Source: Lethocerus indicus (lineage: Eukaryota; Arthropoda; Insecta; Hemiptera; Belostomatidae). From it: a DNA stretch of 64,000 bases. The position numbers and the translations under genes were made by a program. Positions within the stretch are counted from its first letter, which is position 1. Each line of letters starts with the position of its first letter. The notes beneath the pieces were generated by a model. The model had not been told where the DNA came from. It did not search any database and worked only from the letters and a program-made list of their open reading frames with translations. The DNA lies in assembly GCA_019843655.1 (NCBI GenBank), contig JACDQD010000003.1, positions 35,710,461-35,774,460 on the forward strand, read 5' to 3'. Positions 55,858 to 63,817 of this stretch are shown here, piece by piece.

Positions 55858-58800
55858 AAGTTTCATATATACAATACAGCGTACAGAAATATGATGCCAT
55901 TCCTCTTATTCGTGATATTCGGTTGCCTGTTCTTACAAAATGTACATTTATGTGCTAATAATATATGCGATAGAAAGAGAAATCAGTATATTAGCCCCCC
56001 TTAGAATGGCATTCAGCTAGGTAACATACTCTCTCATTTAATATTGATAATATTCTGTCGCTCTTTCATAAGAAAAATGCATCGGCTTATACTCTCACTT
56101 TTACGAGTAGAGAAATGCACGATTGAAGCGATAGAAACTGAAATTTGGTATGATCTGGAAAGATATTCCGTTACCAATTTGATATACCTGTTTTGTGGTC
56201 TGCGAGGGGTTGGAATACTGTAGGTTCGTGATGTTTCTCTGTCTCCTCTCGCCGGTTAGGTCTTTTGCTAGACCGCGGTTTGTCGCTCGCCATCTTCAGT
56301 AGCGCTGTGTTATAGTCACTGTGTTAGCACTTTGGATGTTTTTTGGGGCATCCTCACTGCCCACTGTCACTTTCACATGTACTGTAACGTTTGTCAGTAT
56401 ATCAGTCGTTTTTATATATGTGTCGTTTATATATATCCGAAGACAAACATAACCCCCTAATAACAATAACAGAACACGTATATAAACGACTGACATTACA
56501 GTACATGTGAAAGTGACAGTGGGCAGTGAGGATGCCCCAAAAAAACATCCAAAGTGCTAACAGTGACTACTGACACAGCGCTACTGAAGATAACAAGAAA
56601 GACCTAACCAGCGAGAGGAGACAGAAACATAACGAACCTACAGTATTCCGTTACCGTTTCTTCCAAAATGTCCTGTCCACGTTGACCAATACACTAGTGT
56701 AATAAACAAGAAAGACCTAACCAGCGAGAGGAGACAGAAACATAACGAACCTACAGTATTCCGTTACCGTTTCTTCCAAAATGTCCTGTCCACGTTGACC
56801 AATACACTAGTGTAATAAACAAGAAAGACCGAACCGGCGAGAGGAGACAGAAACACACGAAATATACGGTATTCGCGGACCACAAAACAGGCGTGTTAAG
56901 ACTGATAATTTAATCTCATGGTTTTTCCAGTGCGTCCGGTTGTCCGATTGCGAACAGGAACAAAATGCGAGTGTTGGAGAGCGGCGGTACCGTCGAACAG
57001 CACAAGGCCGCGATAGCGGCGGTGGCGGCGGCGGCCAAATTCGACAACTGTCCGACGCCGGGCTGCGACGGCGGCCACGCCGCGTTCCTCGCCCACCACA
57101 GGACGCCGCTCACAGCCTGCGCGCCGACAGCCAATACGGCGGTTGTCGCGCAGCCGCCGGCGCCGCCGCAGAAGAAGAACACCGCCGCCATCAAGTACAC
57201 GGACGACATGTGCCACATGTACCCCAAGCAGCAGACTACGAGTTAGTACAAATCAACATAGAACACATCTCGCCTTTTATATATATATATATTATCTCTG
57301 TTTTTTTTTAAAAAAATATTAAAACGTAATTTCAGTTGTCAGCACTGTGACCATCATCCGTAGTGTCGGAATTACCGAAATAATTGTCCGTACGCCGCAC
57401 TCCACGTTAATTTGCCGAATAATTTCGCGGTGACAGTAACGAATTATTTTATTGTAAAGGAACCTCTATGTCGTGAAAAGTTTTTCGAACGTCGGGGGAA
57501 CATTCGAAATGCGTATCGTAAAAGTAATAACGAATAATATCGGACGGAATTGTGATTGCAAAGTTGTGCGAAACAATTGCTCTGTAATAATATTTATTGC
57601 TCTTGTTTTGGCACGACGGGTACGATCTTTTAAACCGATTTCCATTCCGACGATTCTTGTAGAGAAAATACGTCGTGAAAATGGGGGCGCTCAGGATTTT
57701 TTGAGAATGGAATTTTTCTTTCCATTCGACATTTTCTCTCAAACGAGCGTGAAAATTAATGGTGGTTACAGCTGAAGAGTGGTCATAAATCCGATTGTGA
57801 TTTATATGCCGAAGCGGTTTTTTTTCCTTCTACCTCGAACTCTAGAGGAAATATACCATTTCCCTATAATTATATAGCGGTTATTCCACGGTAAAAAATT
57901 TGAATATATTCCATTATAAAATTCTGTTTAAAATAATTTTAAAGCTCCCACCCATCGGGGATATTATAGCACAATCCCAGACACTGAAAGTGTAACGAAA
58001 AGCTTTATTACCGATAATACGCCTATACTTAGGTGATTAAGAGTGAATTATGGATGACTGGTTATTGTTATACCTGATGACTATATTATGATGAGTTCGT
58101 AAAAAAAAATATGCAATTAAAAAAAAACCAATACAGTAGTAACAGTGCCTTTATAATAATAATAATAGTAATGGCTTGTAATATATAACAATTCATTATT
58201 TGAGAAATGTAATAGAAAAGATGTTGGGTAAGAATATTTAAAATTTTTTCTCTCATTTTTCATACTTGTAATGAGAATATACTCAGAGTTATAATAATTA
58301 TGTTTCCCAGAGTTATCTCCTTGGAAAAAAAAAAAATATTAATCGTTCCATACCATTTTATATCCTTTTTTTTATCGATAGAAGAAATCTTAAGTTCTTT
58401 CCCATGTGATCTGGTGTAGAACTTACTTTGTAGCAACAAAATGAAATTAACAATTTCTAATGTGTAGACGTATAAAACATTTTGTTTTCTTATCTAGTAG
58501 TTTACTATTTTGTATCTTCAGTTGAGTAATAATATTTGATATGTGCGTGAGTTTTTTTTTTGGAAAACTCACGCTTAAAATATTTTTAGTGTACATATAT
58601 ATATATATATTTTGGAGATAATAGTGTTCTACACTGAGATAACGTTGAAAGTTTTTTTCTTTTCTTCGATTACAAAAAAGTTCTAACATCAGATATATTA
58701 GATTTCGTTATTAATATAATATTCGATTTAATGATAGAACATTGATTGATTGATTAATTAATTAATTAGCTCGAGTTGGGTGAATCACAAAAAGTTCTGT

Positions 58801-59785
58801 TCCAGTTCATATGCTGTCCGAAAGAGCACACCCACTAGCGTTACGTAATTTTGAACTATATCTATGAAGCAAGGACTCCGAGTACATAACAAACGTGAAT
58901 TTCAAACAAGAGAAATTAGAGGATTTTTACAAAAGTTGGATCAATTTTTTTTCGAAATGCCCTCTCTTGAGAGACACTGGTAAATACACAAACCAAAATC
59001 TTCTTTCTTTCTGCCCATAGAATAACCTTTTTTTTTCTTTTTTGCGTTATTTTTTTTTTATTTTCCTTTTCGTTTTATTTTGTCTGAAAGAGCATTAGCC
59101 TCAGTACTCGAACAGAAAGCGGCCTTTGTAATAACACTGCTGTATATTTATTATAAATTGTTTCAAAATTTCTCTTCCAATTTGAATCGTGAGCTGGATT
59201 TAGTTTTCATTTAAGTTGTACATTGGTCCAACGGTTAGGTTCACTGAGGATGATGGTCATAAGTCCAAATTAGTTTTATAATATTTACAATCAGCCTAAT
59301 AAAAAAAAATTCTATTTTAACGAAGTCCAGTTGCGAAACATTTTGTAGTAGCACAGTTTAAATTCAGATCTAATCTAATGCATTTCATTATTATATTGGA
59401 AGTTTCTTTTTCGAATACAAAACCTATTAAAAAAACGTAGTTATTCAGAATCTGAAAATTATTACCGTACTATAAATAATTACGATATTCTAATTGTATT
59501 TGTGTTATCATAAATTTTGTTTCTTAAATCTGGACAAAATGTACGAAGTGAGATTATTTTTGCTGTCTCGTGACGATCGTAAGTTTTTGACTATCAAAAA
59601 ATAAAGAGAAGTTAAACTCGAGTAAAAGGATAAATTTAATTTATAAACTGTAATATACATTTTATTGTGTTTTTAACCGCGTATAAGTAATAATCGATTG
59701 GAATTCGTTAACCTGAAGCGTAGACAGCAAAAATATGTCTTATTTAGAATGTTACGACCATTTCTTTTCTTTTCTTTTATCGATT

Positions 59786-59820
<35 letters not shown>

Positions 59821-62800
59821 CTTCATTTATCTCAATAGTTATGTACAGCATAGCCGGCCTACGGATTTTTAATTTTTACTATATTAATTTAGTTTAACAT
59901 ATCTGTTTTGTGGCCTTCGAGGGGTTGGAGAATACTGTAGATTTTGTGATTTGATCTTTTGCTAGACCAATTTCGGCCCGTTAATCCTGTTAAAGGACCT
60001 TCGACCAACCTGACAAAAACTTGAGCCGATTTACAAAAATACCCCAAAAACACACATATATACATACGCACGACAAACAGACAATTAACCACAGTGCAAG
60101 TGGCACAGTGACGGTGCAGTGAGGATGCACGAAAAACATCCAAAGTGCGAAAAGTGACTAACACCGCTACTGAAGATTTGGTCTAGCAAAAGATCGAACC
60201 GGCGAGAGGAGACAGAAACACACGAAATCTATGGTATTAATCTTATGTCTCCGTTTGCCCGACTGCTGGATTGAACCCTGGTGGGGTTTCGGCTTCCTTC
60301 CATAGCGAGTAGCATTCCGTCAGTACTTTTTTTTTTATAGTAATTTTAGTAAATGCCGCTCCGATGGCGGCGAACAGCTCTGAAAGTCCGGAATACGGTG
60401 ACTGGAGTTACGCAAAACTTTTAAGTATATCCGATATACTGCCGTTCCGTGGGTCGTGCTATATTCTACGAATAGGCTATCCTAGGTATAGGCTAGTGGT
60501 ATTATTTGCGATCGGAGAGCGACAGAGGAATGGGACTTGGTTGACGTTGTGATTGCAGGCGTGGAGAGCGGCCCTGGTGGTAACAGCGAGGACCTCTACA
60601 CTCTTGAAGCGGAGATATCGGAGCTGCAGCGGGAGAACGCGAGGGTCGAATCGCAGATGCTCAGGCTGAAGACGGACATAACTGCGATGGAGGCGCACCT
60701 GAGACAGGGGGACAAGGTACGGAATGAATACAATGCCGCTTCCAAGTACGCCTCGGACGTACCACTGACCCATGGCCCCCCCCCATAAACTCTCACGATA
60801 TCATTGCTCGGCGCTATCGCATTCATCAACGACCGAATGAATATTTTTTTATCAACGAATTATCGAATAAATGAGCCAAGTTATCGGGTCGGATCGCATA
60901 ATTTTGTGAATCTCGGTCAACTGCGATTTTCCCAGTGTTTGGAAATCATCCGGGCGAGCTCCACCGGCAGGTTTTTCCCAGAAATCTTACCGGTTCCATT
61001 ATCCCCCTTAGGATTGACTCCTTTGTCATCCGGAAAAACGGGTCCACTGGAGATAGGTCGGGTGATTTGCAAACGCGGAATAAATCCATCCCGGACCAGC
61101 AGGGACTTGGGAACCGAGATTTTACCTACAGCATTAGACGATCCCAATCCGAATTAAAGTTCTCATCTTTGCTCATTTAACATAATTCTGTCCTAAAATA
61201 ACATTTAATGCGACTCACTGTATTTTCATGCGAAGAATTTTTGAATGAAGTATAAACGAGAAAATTTAAATTTCCAAAATATCCGGATTGGTTGTGTGTC
61301 GGAAATATTTTTTTGATGATTGCCGTAGACGTATATTCAGAAAGTGATATTTTATTTTTGAAATTGTACACGGTAGATAAAAATTGTAGAATTAGTTCTT
61401 ATTGAATTGCACACTTAGTCTTATTCGGTTGGGAATTATTTCTGAACACGGTATAATTACCGAAATGAGCCTTTGAAACAGTTTTAAACAAAACAAAAAA
61501 GTCTCCCAAATAATCTCAAATTAAATACATTTCCATGTAAATTATTCAAAGTATTATTATAATGCTAGTGAAAGTGTGAAAATTGAATTCAAAATATTTC
61601 ATTAACTAGGGTAGTTTATTTCACATATTGGCGAGACAATTCTACAGTGGGAAATTAATTTTACATTCGTGTATACATAAAATCAATTTTATACATTGAT
61701 TCTATAAGATACAAATTTTCATTTCAGAAATGTCTTATCAGGGTTTAGCGAGACAATAGGACATGTGTGATAGTTCTTAACGCGAAAATTATATTTTCTA
61801 ATAATGTTTTGTAAAAATCACTCGATATATTGTTGAGTACAAAAGAATTGGCCTGTACAACAATGGCGTCTCGTAGTTACAATGCTCGATATTACGAAAA
61901 ATGTAATTACAGTCAGTCCTAGCCCGATATATAATATAAAAATTAATTTTCTCTATATCGGTTCAAGTAAGAGATAAGGGATTGAAAGGTATCGGTAGTT
62001 TTCTCCGCTGCAGGTTCGATCTTTTGCCGGATCAGTTTCGGCCTCCCGCCGTCTTCAGTAGCAGTCTCGGCCAGAATGCTGGTTTTGGGGCATACCGTCC
62101 GCGTTTCGTTACTTCACTTGTACTTCACGATATTCTTCAGTCAATTCCAGAAAAAGATCTGAAATCTAAAAATCGCGATTTAAAATAAATTTATTTCCAG
62201 CACCAACATCAATATTTTTCGTCCCTGGAGTTATCGCAGAAAAGTTGATTTTTTTCCCAAGATTTGTACGCCCGGAAAATCTGATAAGTGCGGTGTAGAG
62301 TTCGAAATATTTAAAAAAATTTTAAAATAAATATTATTCCCAGTAGTGACGTCTGAAGTTGTTGTCCCGGAGTTCTTGCAAGAAGTTTCCCCCCCCCGGG
62401 AAATCTCGATACGGAGTTTGAAATGTCAGAAATTTTTTAATAACCAGCCGGTAGCATTCCGTCAGTACTTTTTTTTATAGTAATTTTACTAATGAAATTC
62501 TACTCGGATGGCGGCGAACAGCTCTGAAAGTCCAGAATAGTCGCAAAACTTTTAGTATATCTAAAATTCATATATATCTAAAAACGTAGAGTTCGAAATG
62601 TCAGAAATTTTTTAATAACCAGTATTAATGCACACATTTTTTGTCCGGTAGTTATTCCGGGGGAAAAGTCAATTTTTTCATGGGTAAACCTGACATTTTT
62701 TATATATATATATATATGAAGTACAAGTGAAGTAACCATGCAGTACTTTCTGCTGATGAAAAGTGCTACTGACGACGGTTCTAGCGAAAGACCGACCTGA

Positions 62801-63817
62801 AACTAAGTTACGTTACAATTTGATATACCTGTGTTTGTGGTCTGCGAGGGGTTGGAATATACTGTAGGTTCGTCGATGTTTCTGTCTCCTCTCGCCGGTC
62901 AGGTCTTTTGCTAGACCGCGGTTTTTCGGCCGCTCGCCGTCTTCAGTAGCGCTGTGTGTCAGTCACTGTCAGCACTTTGGATGTTTTTCGGGGGGACATC
63001 CTCACTGCTGCACTGTGCCGCTTTCACGCGTACCGTCGGTATACGCAGCGCTACTGAAGACGGCGAGCGGCCGAAAAACCGAGTTACGTTACAGTTGCGT
63101 TGAGCGCCCAGGACTGACCGTAATTCGTAGTCGATTAAATTTGTATTAATTAGAAAATAAAAAAAAAAGGGAGTGACCGGTGGGTTGATGTTTTGTGTGG
63201 TCAAGGAGACACAGGCGATATCGCAGAGAAGCAACAACCTGAACGAATACTACGAATCGTTGAGGAACAACGTCATGTCCCTGCTGGAACAGGTGAGGAT
63301 ACCTGGCGGTGGTGGAGGAGGAGGAAGGAGGCGGCGCCGGTCTCGGCGCTATGGTCGAGGATAAGCCGGGAGGTAGCGACGACGGCGAGAACCACCACAA
63401 CCACCACCACGGAGGACATTTCGACAGCTACCTGAGCAAGCTGCAGAGCCTTTGCGGGAGGCGGCGGTGGCGGAGGAACGATGGGATCCGCAAGTCTGGG
63501 GGCGGCGGTCACGCTTCCGCCCCGCCTCCGCCTCCGCCTCCGCCTCCGCCTCCTCCTCCTCTTCCTCCTCCGCCTCCGCCGCCTCCACCTCCTCCGTCAC
63601 CTCGCATCCGCCTCCGCAGTACTGCGACGACAACAACCGGCCGCCGCTCTACCACACGGTCAAGTCCGCCCTGCAGGATTTCACCGTACTGCCGACGCCC
63701 CATTTGAACCCGAAGCGCGACAGCGCGCTACGAATTTATTGTAAATATAGTCTCCGCCGGCTTGTGTCCGGCGGTGGGGTGCGCGAGGGGATTCTAAAAC
63801 GCCGCTTTACGTTTTAA
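40478..63817 (+). CDS. MYT1: MYT1/MYT1L/ST18-family C2HC (NZF) zinc-finger transcription factor, 14 exons recognised
   Basis: Predicted exons: 40478-42092, 44395-44467, 44756-44798, 45250-45423, 45601-46414, 46491-46725, 46818-46978, about 47451-47527, 48904-49135, 52018-52215, 54955-55017, 56931-57241, 60559-60716, 63206-63817, roughly 1,590 codons. The NZF fingers (C-X4-C-X4-H-X7-H-X5-[15 protein letters not shown] type) bind DNA with AAGTT cores in vertebrate MYT1 proteins, and the factor acts in the nucleus, mainly in neuronal differentiation. Order seen: basic and acidic N-terminal region; fingers 1-2; a Q/A/P/H-rich middle; an orphan LSGC half-finger; fingers 3-4; a degenerate fifth finger; and a C-terminal coiled coil. 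This is the MYT1L order. Exon phases agree across all junctions except exon 7/8, where the acceptor is uncertain. Several exons contain frame changes that look like assembly indels. I see no N-terminal finger as in vertebrate MYT1L; it may be absent or outside the window. Confidence 0.9.
43003..43051. repeat. (GT)n microsatellite in NZF intron 1
   Basis: About 22 GT units; the VCVCVC frame is its translation. Confidence 0.95.
43138..43358. mobile_element. MLE-C MITE with both ends, NZF intron 1
   Basis: Left end gggtagtaatcgacattttg and right end caaattgtcgataacttttg + gttacacctaa are inverted copies. The length is about 220 bp. The interior (ggagttcctcaagacc complement, ccggcagattttcgattccc) matches 17240-17300 and 48060-48140. 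Confidence 0.75.
43565..43835. mobile_element. FB1 foldback MITE, NZF intron 1
   Basis: Outer and inner arms at 43600-43650 (ctctcgccggtcttcagtag) and 43755-43830 (gcgctactgaagatggcgag ... gaagaccaaaccgtcgagac) flank a loop with tttggatgtttt and its complement aaaacatccaaagtg. Confidence 0.8.
44395..44467 (+). CDS. MYT1: NZF gene exon 2: first half of finger 1
   Basis: Acceptor tttcag/agggca, donor cagaag/gtaaaa (phase 2). It encodes [20 protein letters not shown] + HR, giving two Cys and two His of finger 1. The final Cys is on the next exon. Confidence 0.93.
44756..44798 (+). CDS. MYT1: NZF gene exon 3: microexon completing finger 1
   Basis: Acceptor ttcacag/cctgtc and donor gcctgaga/gtgagt. 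It reads SLSGCPRK, after which two surplus G bases (in ggg at 44777-44779 and gg at 44785-44786) disrupt the frame. Without them the exon reads KDKVTPE and joins exon 4 in phase 1 as PEILAMHE, the linker known from vertebrate MYT1L (PPEILAMHEN). As written, the frame hits TGA at 44786-44788. Confidence 0.85.
45250..45423 (+). CDS. MYT1: NZF gene exon 4: finger 2
   Basis: Acceptor acaag/tattgg (phase 1), donor acaccac/gtacgt (phase 1). It encodes [10 protein letters not shown] then a complete finger [20 protein letters not shown] + [17 protein letters not shown]. The NSNRNTHR-type motif is diagnostic of finger 2 in this family. Confidence 0.93.
45601..46414 (+). CDS. MYT1: NZF gene exon 5: Q/A/P-rich central region
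   Basis: Acceptor gcgcag/taagtt (phase 1), donor ccccag/gtaaca (phase 2). It contains a poly-Gln run (about 45652-45690) followed by poly-Ala, then [13 protein letters not shown] and [15 protein letters not shown], and Pro-rich tracts. Between about 46165 and 46280 the plausible protein ([20 protein letters not shown]) is one frame off, returning to the original frame for [13 protein letters not shown]. These are paired compensating frame changes. Confidence 0.88.
46491..46725 (+). CDS. MYT1: NZF gene exon 6
   Basis: Acceptor ttttcag/gcccat (phase 2), donor cctcag/gtgaaa (phase 0). It encodes PMYHYDS, poly-Gly, INLSVKCMS, a poly-Ala run, then [13 protein letters not shown]. The region corresponds to the less conserved MYT1 central domain (INLS/LNLS-type motif). 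Confidence 0.88.
46818..46978 (+). CDS. MYT1: NZF gene exon 7
   Basis: Acceptor ccgcag/gccgga (phase 0), donor aacag/gtccgc (weak, phase 2). It encodes Ser/Pro/Gly-rich sequence ending GQTLDLSVN, parallel to the TLDLSMN motif of vertebrate MYT1L. Confidence 0.82.
47451..47527 (+). CDS. MYT1: NZF gene exon 8 (acceptor uncertain, 47435 or 47451)
   Basis: The open frame reads [20 protein letters not shown] and then [11 protein letters not shown]. The acceptor at 47450/47451 (atacag/c) fits the phase of exon 7. The one at 47434/47435 (ttcgcag/gtc) looks better but is one phase off. Donor aacg/gtaata (phase 1). Confidence 0.7.
47624..47795. mobile_element. MLE-B MITE, about 165 bp, NZF intron 8
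   Basis: Left end atattgggttggcaactaaa and right end cttagttgccgacccaatat are inverted and lie next to TA, as expected for Tc1/mariner-type insertion. It has no coding capacity. Confidence 0.8.
48033..48871. mobile_element. MLE-C element carrying a satellite, NZF intron 8
   Basis: Left end ttaggtgtacccaaaagtga + tcgacaatttga and right end tcaaaatgtcgattaccttt + tgggtacccccta are inverted. The left interior (gaggagttcctcgaggggaa ... cggtgaatata) matches other MLE-C copies. Most of the interior is a 44-bp satellite. The right end stops about 33 bp before the acceptor of exon 9. Confidence 0.75.
48184..48700. repeat. 44-bp palindrome-containing satellite, 12 copies
   Basis: The palindrome ggccactatagtggcc occurs 12 times at an almost exact 44-bp spacing (about 48195 to 48679), separated by ttccacaagatgccactgag + gtactacg. 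The copies are nearly identical, which implies recent amplification. Confidence 0.97.
48904..49135 (+). CDS. MYT1: NZF gene exon 9: Gly/Tyr-rich
   Basis: Acceptor ttatacag/gagata (phase 1), donor cagag/gtcagc (phase 2). It encodes [20 protein letters not shown] followed by GY-P repeats, [12 protein letters not shown] and KVAAPAKEQ. The right end of an MLE-C element lies only about 33 bp upstream of the acceptor. Confidence 0.88.
49366..49664. mobile_element. MLE-B MITE with about 85-bp inverted ends, NZF intron 9
   Basis: Left end atattggatcggcaactaag ... catctttgcacagataag is complementary to the right end cttatctgtgcaaagacttt ... caattacttagatgtcaacc + catata. A (TA)n run (49662-49710) starts at its right border. 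Confidence 0.8.
49662..49710. repeat. (TA)n microsatellite
   Basis: About 24 TA units directly at the edge of the MLE-B MITE, likely grown from its TA target site. Confidence 0.9.
49711..50597. other. NZF intron 9, nothing recognised
   Basis: AT-rich intron sequence with two C-run patches. No exon-like frame with NZF similarity was seen, although an upstream half-finger exon could have been expected here. Confidence 0.5.
50598..51747. mobile_element. Composite inverted-repeat element with a TATCGATA satellite, NZF intron 9
   Basis: Outer ends taactctgggttaaaattta (about 50594) and taaattttaactctg (about 51729) are inverted. A block ttaaaatttactgtag ... ggttatcgggtgtattcgat ... tcgatgacgtcaacca occurs twice directly (about 50604-51035 and 51043-51262) and once inverted at 51661-51745. 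In the first block the segment tattcgatatatcgatatat + acggggga (28 bp) is expanded to about eight copies (50640-50885). Confidence 0.75.
52018..52215 (+). CDS. MYT1: NZF gene exon 10: orphan half-finger and finger 3
   Basis: Acceptor cccgcag/tctgtc (phase 2), donor ctaag/gtatgc (phase 2). It starts [20 protein letters not shown], i.e. the last third of a finger with no matching CPxPGC half in the exon before, then a complete finger [20 protein letters not shown] + [12 protein letters not shown]. Vertebrate MYT1L has the same orphan LSGC in the same place (TLSGCPLADKS before [12 protein letters not shown]). Confidence 0.93.
52436..52931. mobile_element. MLE-A element, about 490 bp, NZF intron 10
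   Basis: It is bounded by cagagaggggtcccaaaaaa at the left and tttttttggaacccctccgt + ata at the right. The interior matches 27850-28350 (gattctgagccttgcgccgg, actgactatccggcgact). No transposase motif is readable. Confidence 0.75.
52932..53414 (+). mobile_element. MLE-B mariner remnant with transposase N-terminal piece, NZF intron 10
   Basis: The inverted ends are atatcgggttgacagcgaag and cagttgtcaacccgatatat. The plus strand at about 53130-53345 reads [18 protein letters not shown], a stop, then [20 protein letters not shown] and [20 protein letters not shown], the double helix-turn-helix DNA-binding part of a mariner transposase. The catalytic part is deleted. It directly abuts the MLE-A element upstream. 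Confidence 0.82.
53540..54546. mobile_element. Non-autonomous hAT element with 8-bp target duplication, NZF intron 10
   Basis: The left end caggggttcccaaccctatt and right end ...aatgttgggaatcccta are inverted (CAGGGGTTCCCAAC is a common hAT end). The flanks gggtacag (53532-53539) and aggtacag (54547-54554) match at seven of eight positions, the target duplication length of hAT. The element is about 1,007 bp. No transposase or long frame is present, so it depends on a helper. Confidence 0.85.
54955..55017 (+). CDS. MYT1: NZF gene exon 11: first half of finger 4
   Basis: Acceptor gtgcgcag/gtgccc, donor cagaag/gtatac, both phase 2. It encodes [20 protein letters not shown] + R. The split falls at the same codon as in finger 1. 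Confidence 0.93.
55215..55440. mobile_element. FB1 MITE, partial, NZF intron 11
   Basis: ctctctcgccggttcggtct ... cccatcttcagtagcagtct and the partner gcgaaaccagtctagcgcaa ... gcgagaggcgacagaaacac. The right inner arm (ctactgaaga) is deleted. Confidence 0.7.
55495..55790. mobile_element. FB1 MITE, nearly complete, NZF intron 11
   Basis: Inverted arms over more than 100 bp: taggtccgtgatgtttctgt ... cgctcgccatcttcagtagc on the left; gctaccgaagatggcgagcg ... ggagacagaaatatcacgaa + cctacagtattccaacc at the right. The right outer end accacaaaacaggtat gives the family terminus, complementary to atacctgttttgtggtctgc seen at 56187. Confidence 0.85.
55797..55853. repeat. (TA)n microsatellite
   Basis: About 28 TA units just outside the right end of the preceding FB1 element. 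Confidence 0.9.
56180..56895. mobile_element. FB1 MITE with duplicated right arm, NZF intron 11
   Basis: It starts gatatacctgttttgtggtc + tgcgaggggttggaatac and ends ccacaaaacaggcgtgtta. The loop is itself palindromic (gtcagtatatcagtcgtttt ... aaacgactgaca). In the right arm a 114-bp block (aagaaagacctaaccagcga ... cactagtgtaataaac) is tandemly duplicated (about 56594-56707 and 56708-56821). The element ends about 35 bp before the acceptor of exon 12. Confidence 0.85.
56931..57241 (+). CDS. MYT1: NZF gene exon 12: end of finger 4 and degenerate finger 5
   Basis: Acceptor tttccag/tgcgtc (phase 2), donor tacga/gttagt (phase 1). It starts [20 protein letters not shown], then the segment [20 protein letters not shown] + [10 protein letters not shown], where the Cys-His spacing is one residue short and the final Cys is one residue late. 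It ends [16 protein letters not shown]. Confidence 0.9.
57242..59890. other. NZF intron 12, low-repeat AT-rich part
   Basis: No gene and few recognisable repeats: (TA)n at about 57278-57292 and 59787-59818, and T-rich tracts. This is the most unique-looking long stretch in the window, so conserved enhancers could lie here; nothing in the raw sequence singles one out. Confidence 0.5.
59893..60240. mobile_element. FB1 MITE, degraded, NZF intron 12
   Basis: Left outer arm acatatctgttttgtggcct + tcgaggggttgga; right arm accgctactgaagatttggt + ctagcaaaagatcgaaccgg. The internal acagtgacggtgcagtgagg is family-typical. Confidence 0.75.
60285..60460. repeat. Dispersed duplicate shared with 62445-62600
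   Basis: gtagcattccgtcagtactt ... atggcggcgaacagctctga + aagtcc occurs here and again at 62451-62545. The small frame beginning [14 protein letters not shown] lies in this repeat and is broken in the second copy, so I do not call it a gene. Confidence 0.7.
60559..60716 (+). CDS. MYT1: NZF gene exon 13: coiled coil
   Basis: Acceptor gattgcag/gcgtgg (phase 1), donor gacaag/gtacgg (phase 0). It encodes [20 protein letters not shown] and [20 protein letters not shown], heptad-patterned and matching the MYT1L C-terminal coiled coil ([20 protein letters not shown]). Confidence 0.92.
60717..62004. other. NZF intron 13, first part
   Basis: No gene called. A minus-strand frame at 60917-61147 (about 76 codons, [17 protein letters not shown]...) matches no family I recognise. 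The remainder is AT-rich. Confidence 0.45.
62005..62115. mobile_element. FB1 arm remnant
   Basis: gatcttttgccggatcagtt and cccgccgtcttcagtagcag match the left inner arm. The partner arm is absent. Confidence 0.6.
62445..62600. repeat. Second copy of the 60285-60460 repeat
   Basis: It shares gtagcattccgtcagtactt, atggcggcgaacagctctga and cgcaaaacttttagtatatc with small deletions. Confidence 0.7.
62755..63090. mobile_element. FB1 MITE, NZF intron 13
   Basis: Left arm tgatatacctgtgtttgtgg + tctgcgaggggttggaat ... cgctcgccgtcttcagtagc; right arm gcgctactgaagacggcgag + cggccgaaaaaccg. The loop has cactttggatgtttttcggg and tcctcactgctgcactgtgc. An inverted extra arm fragment (ctactgacgacggttctagc) lies at about 62765. 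Confidence 0.82.
63206..63817 (+). CDS. MYT1: NZF gene exon 14: C-terminal coiled coil and end
   Basis: Acceptor gtcaag/gagaca (phase 0). It reads [20 protein letters not shown] + NNVMSLLEQ. After a poly-Gly-coding run, the conserved-looking [14 protein letters not shown] (about 63415-63457) is in another frame, and after a (CCTCCG)n tract the protein returns to the first frame for [20 protein letters not shown]. Stop at 63815-63817. The frame changes sit in GC-rich simple repeats and are probably indels. The end [11 protein letters not shown] corresponds to the vertebrate LLENIKQAVRGI tail. Confidence 0.82.

Noticed and set aside
60364..60552. Small frame [14 protein letters not shown]...
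   Set aside because: It lies in a repeat whose second copy at 62445-62600 has deletions and frameshifts; nothing shows it is expressed.
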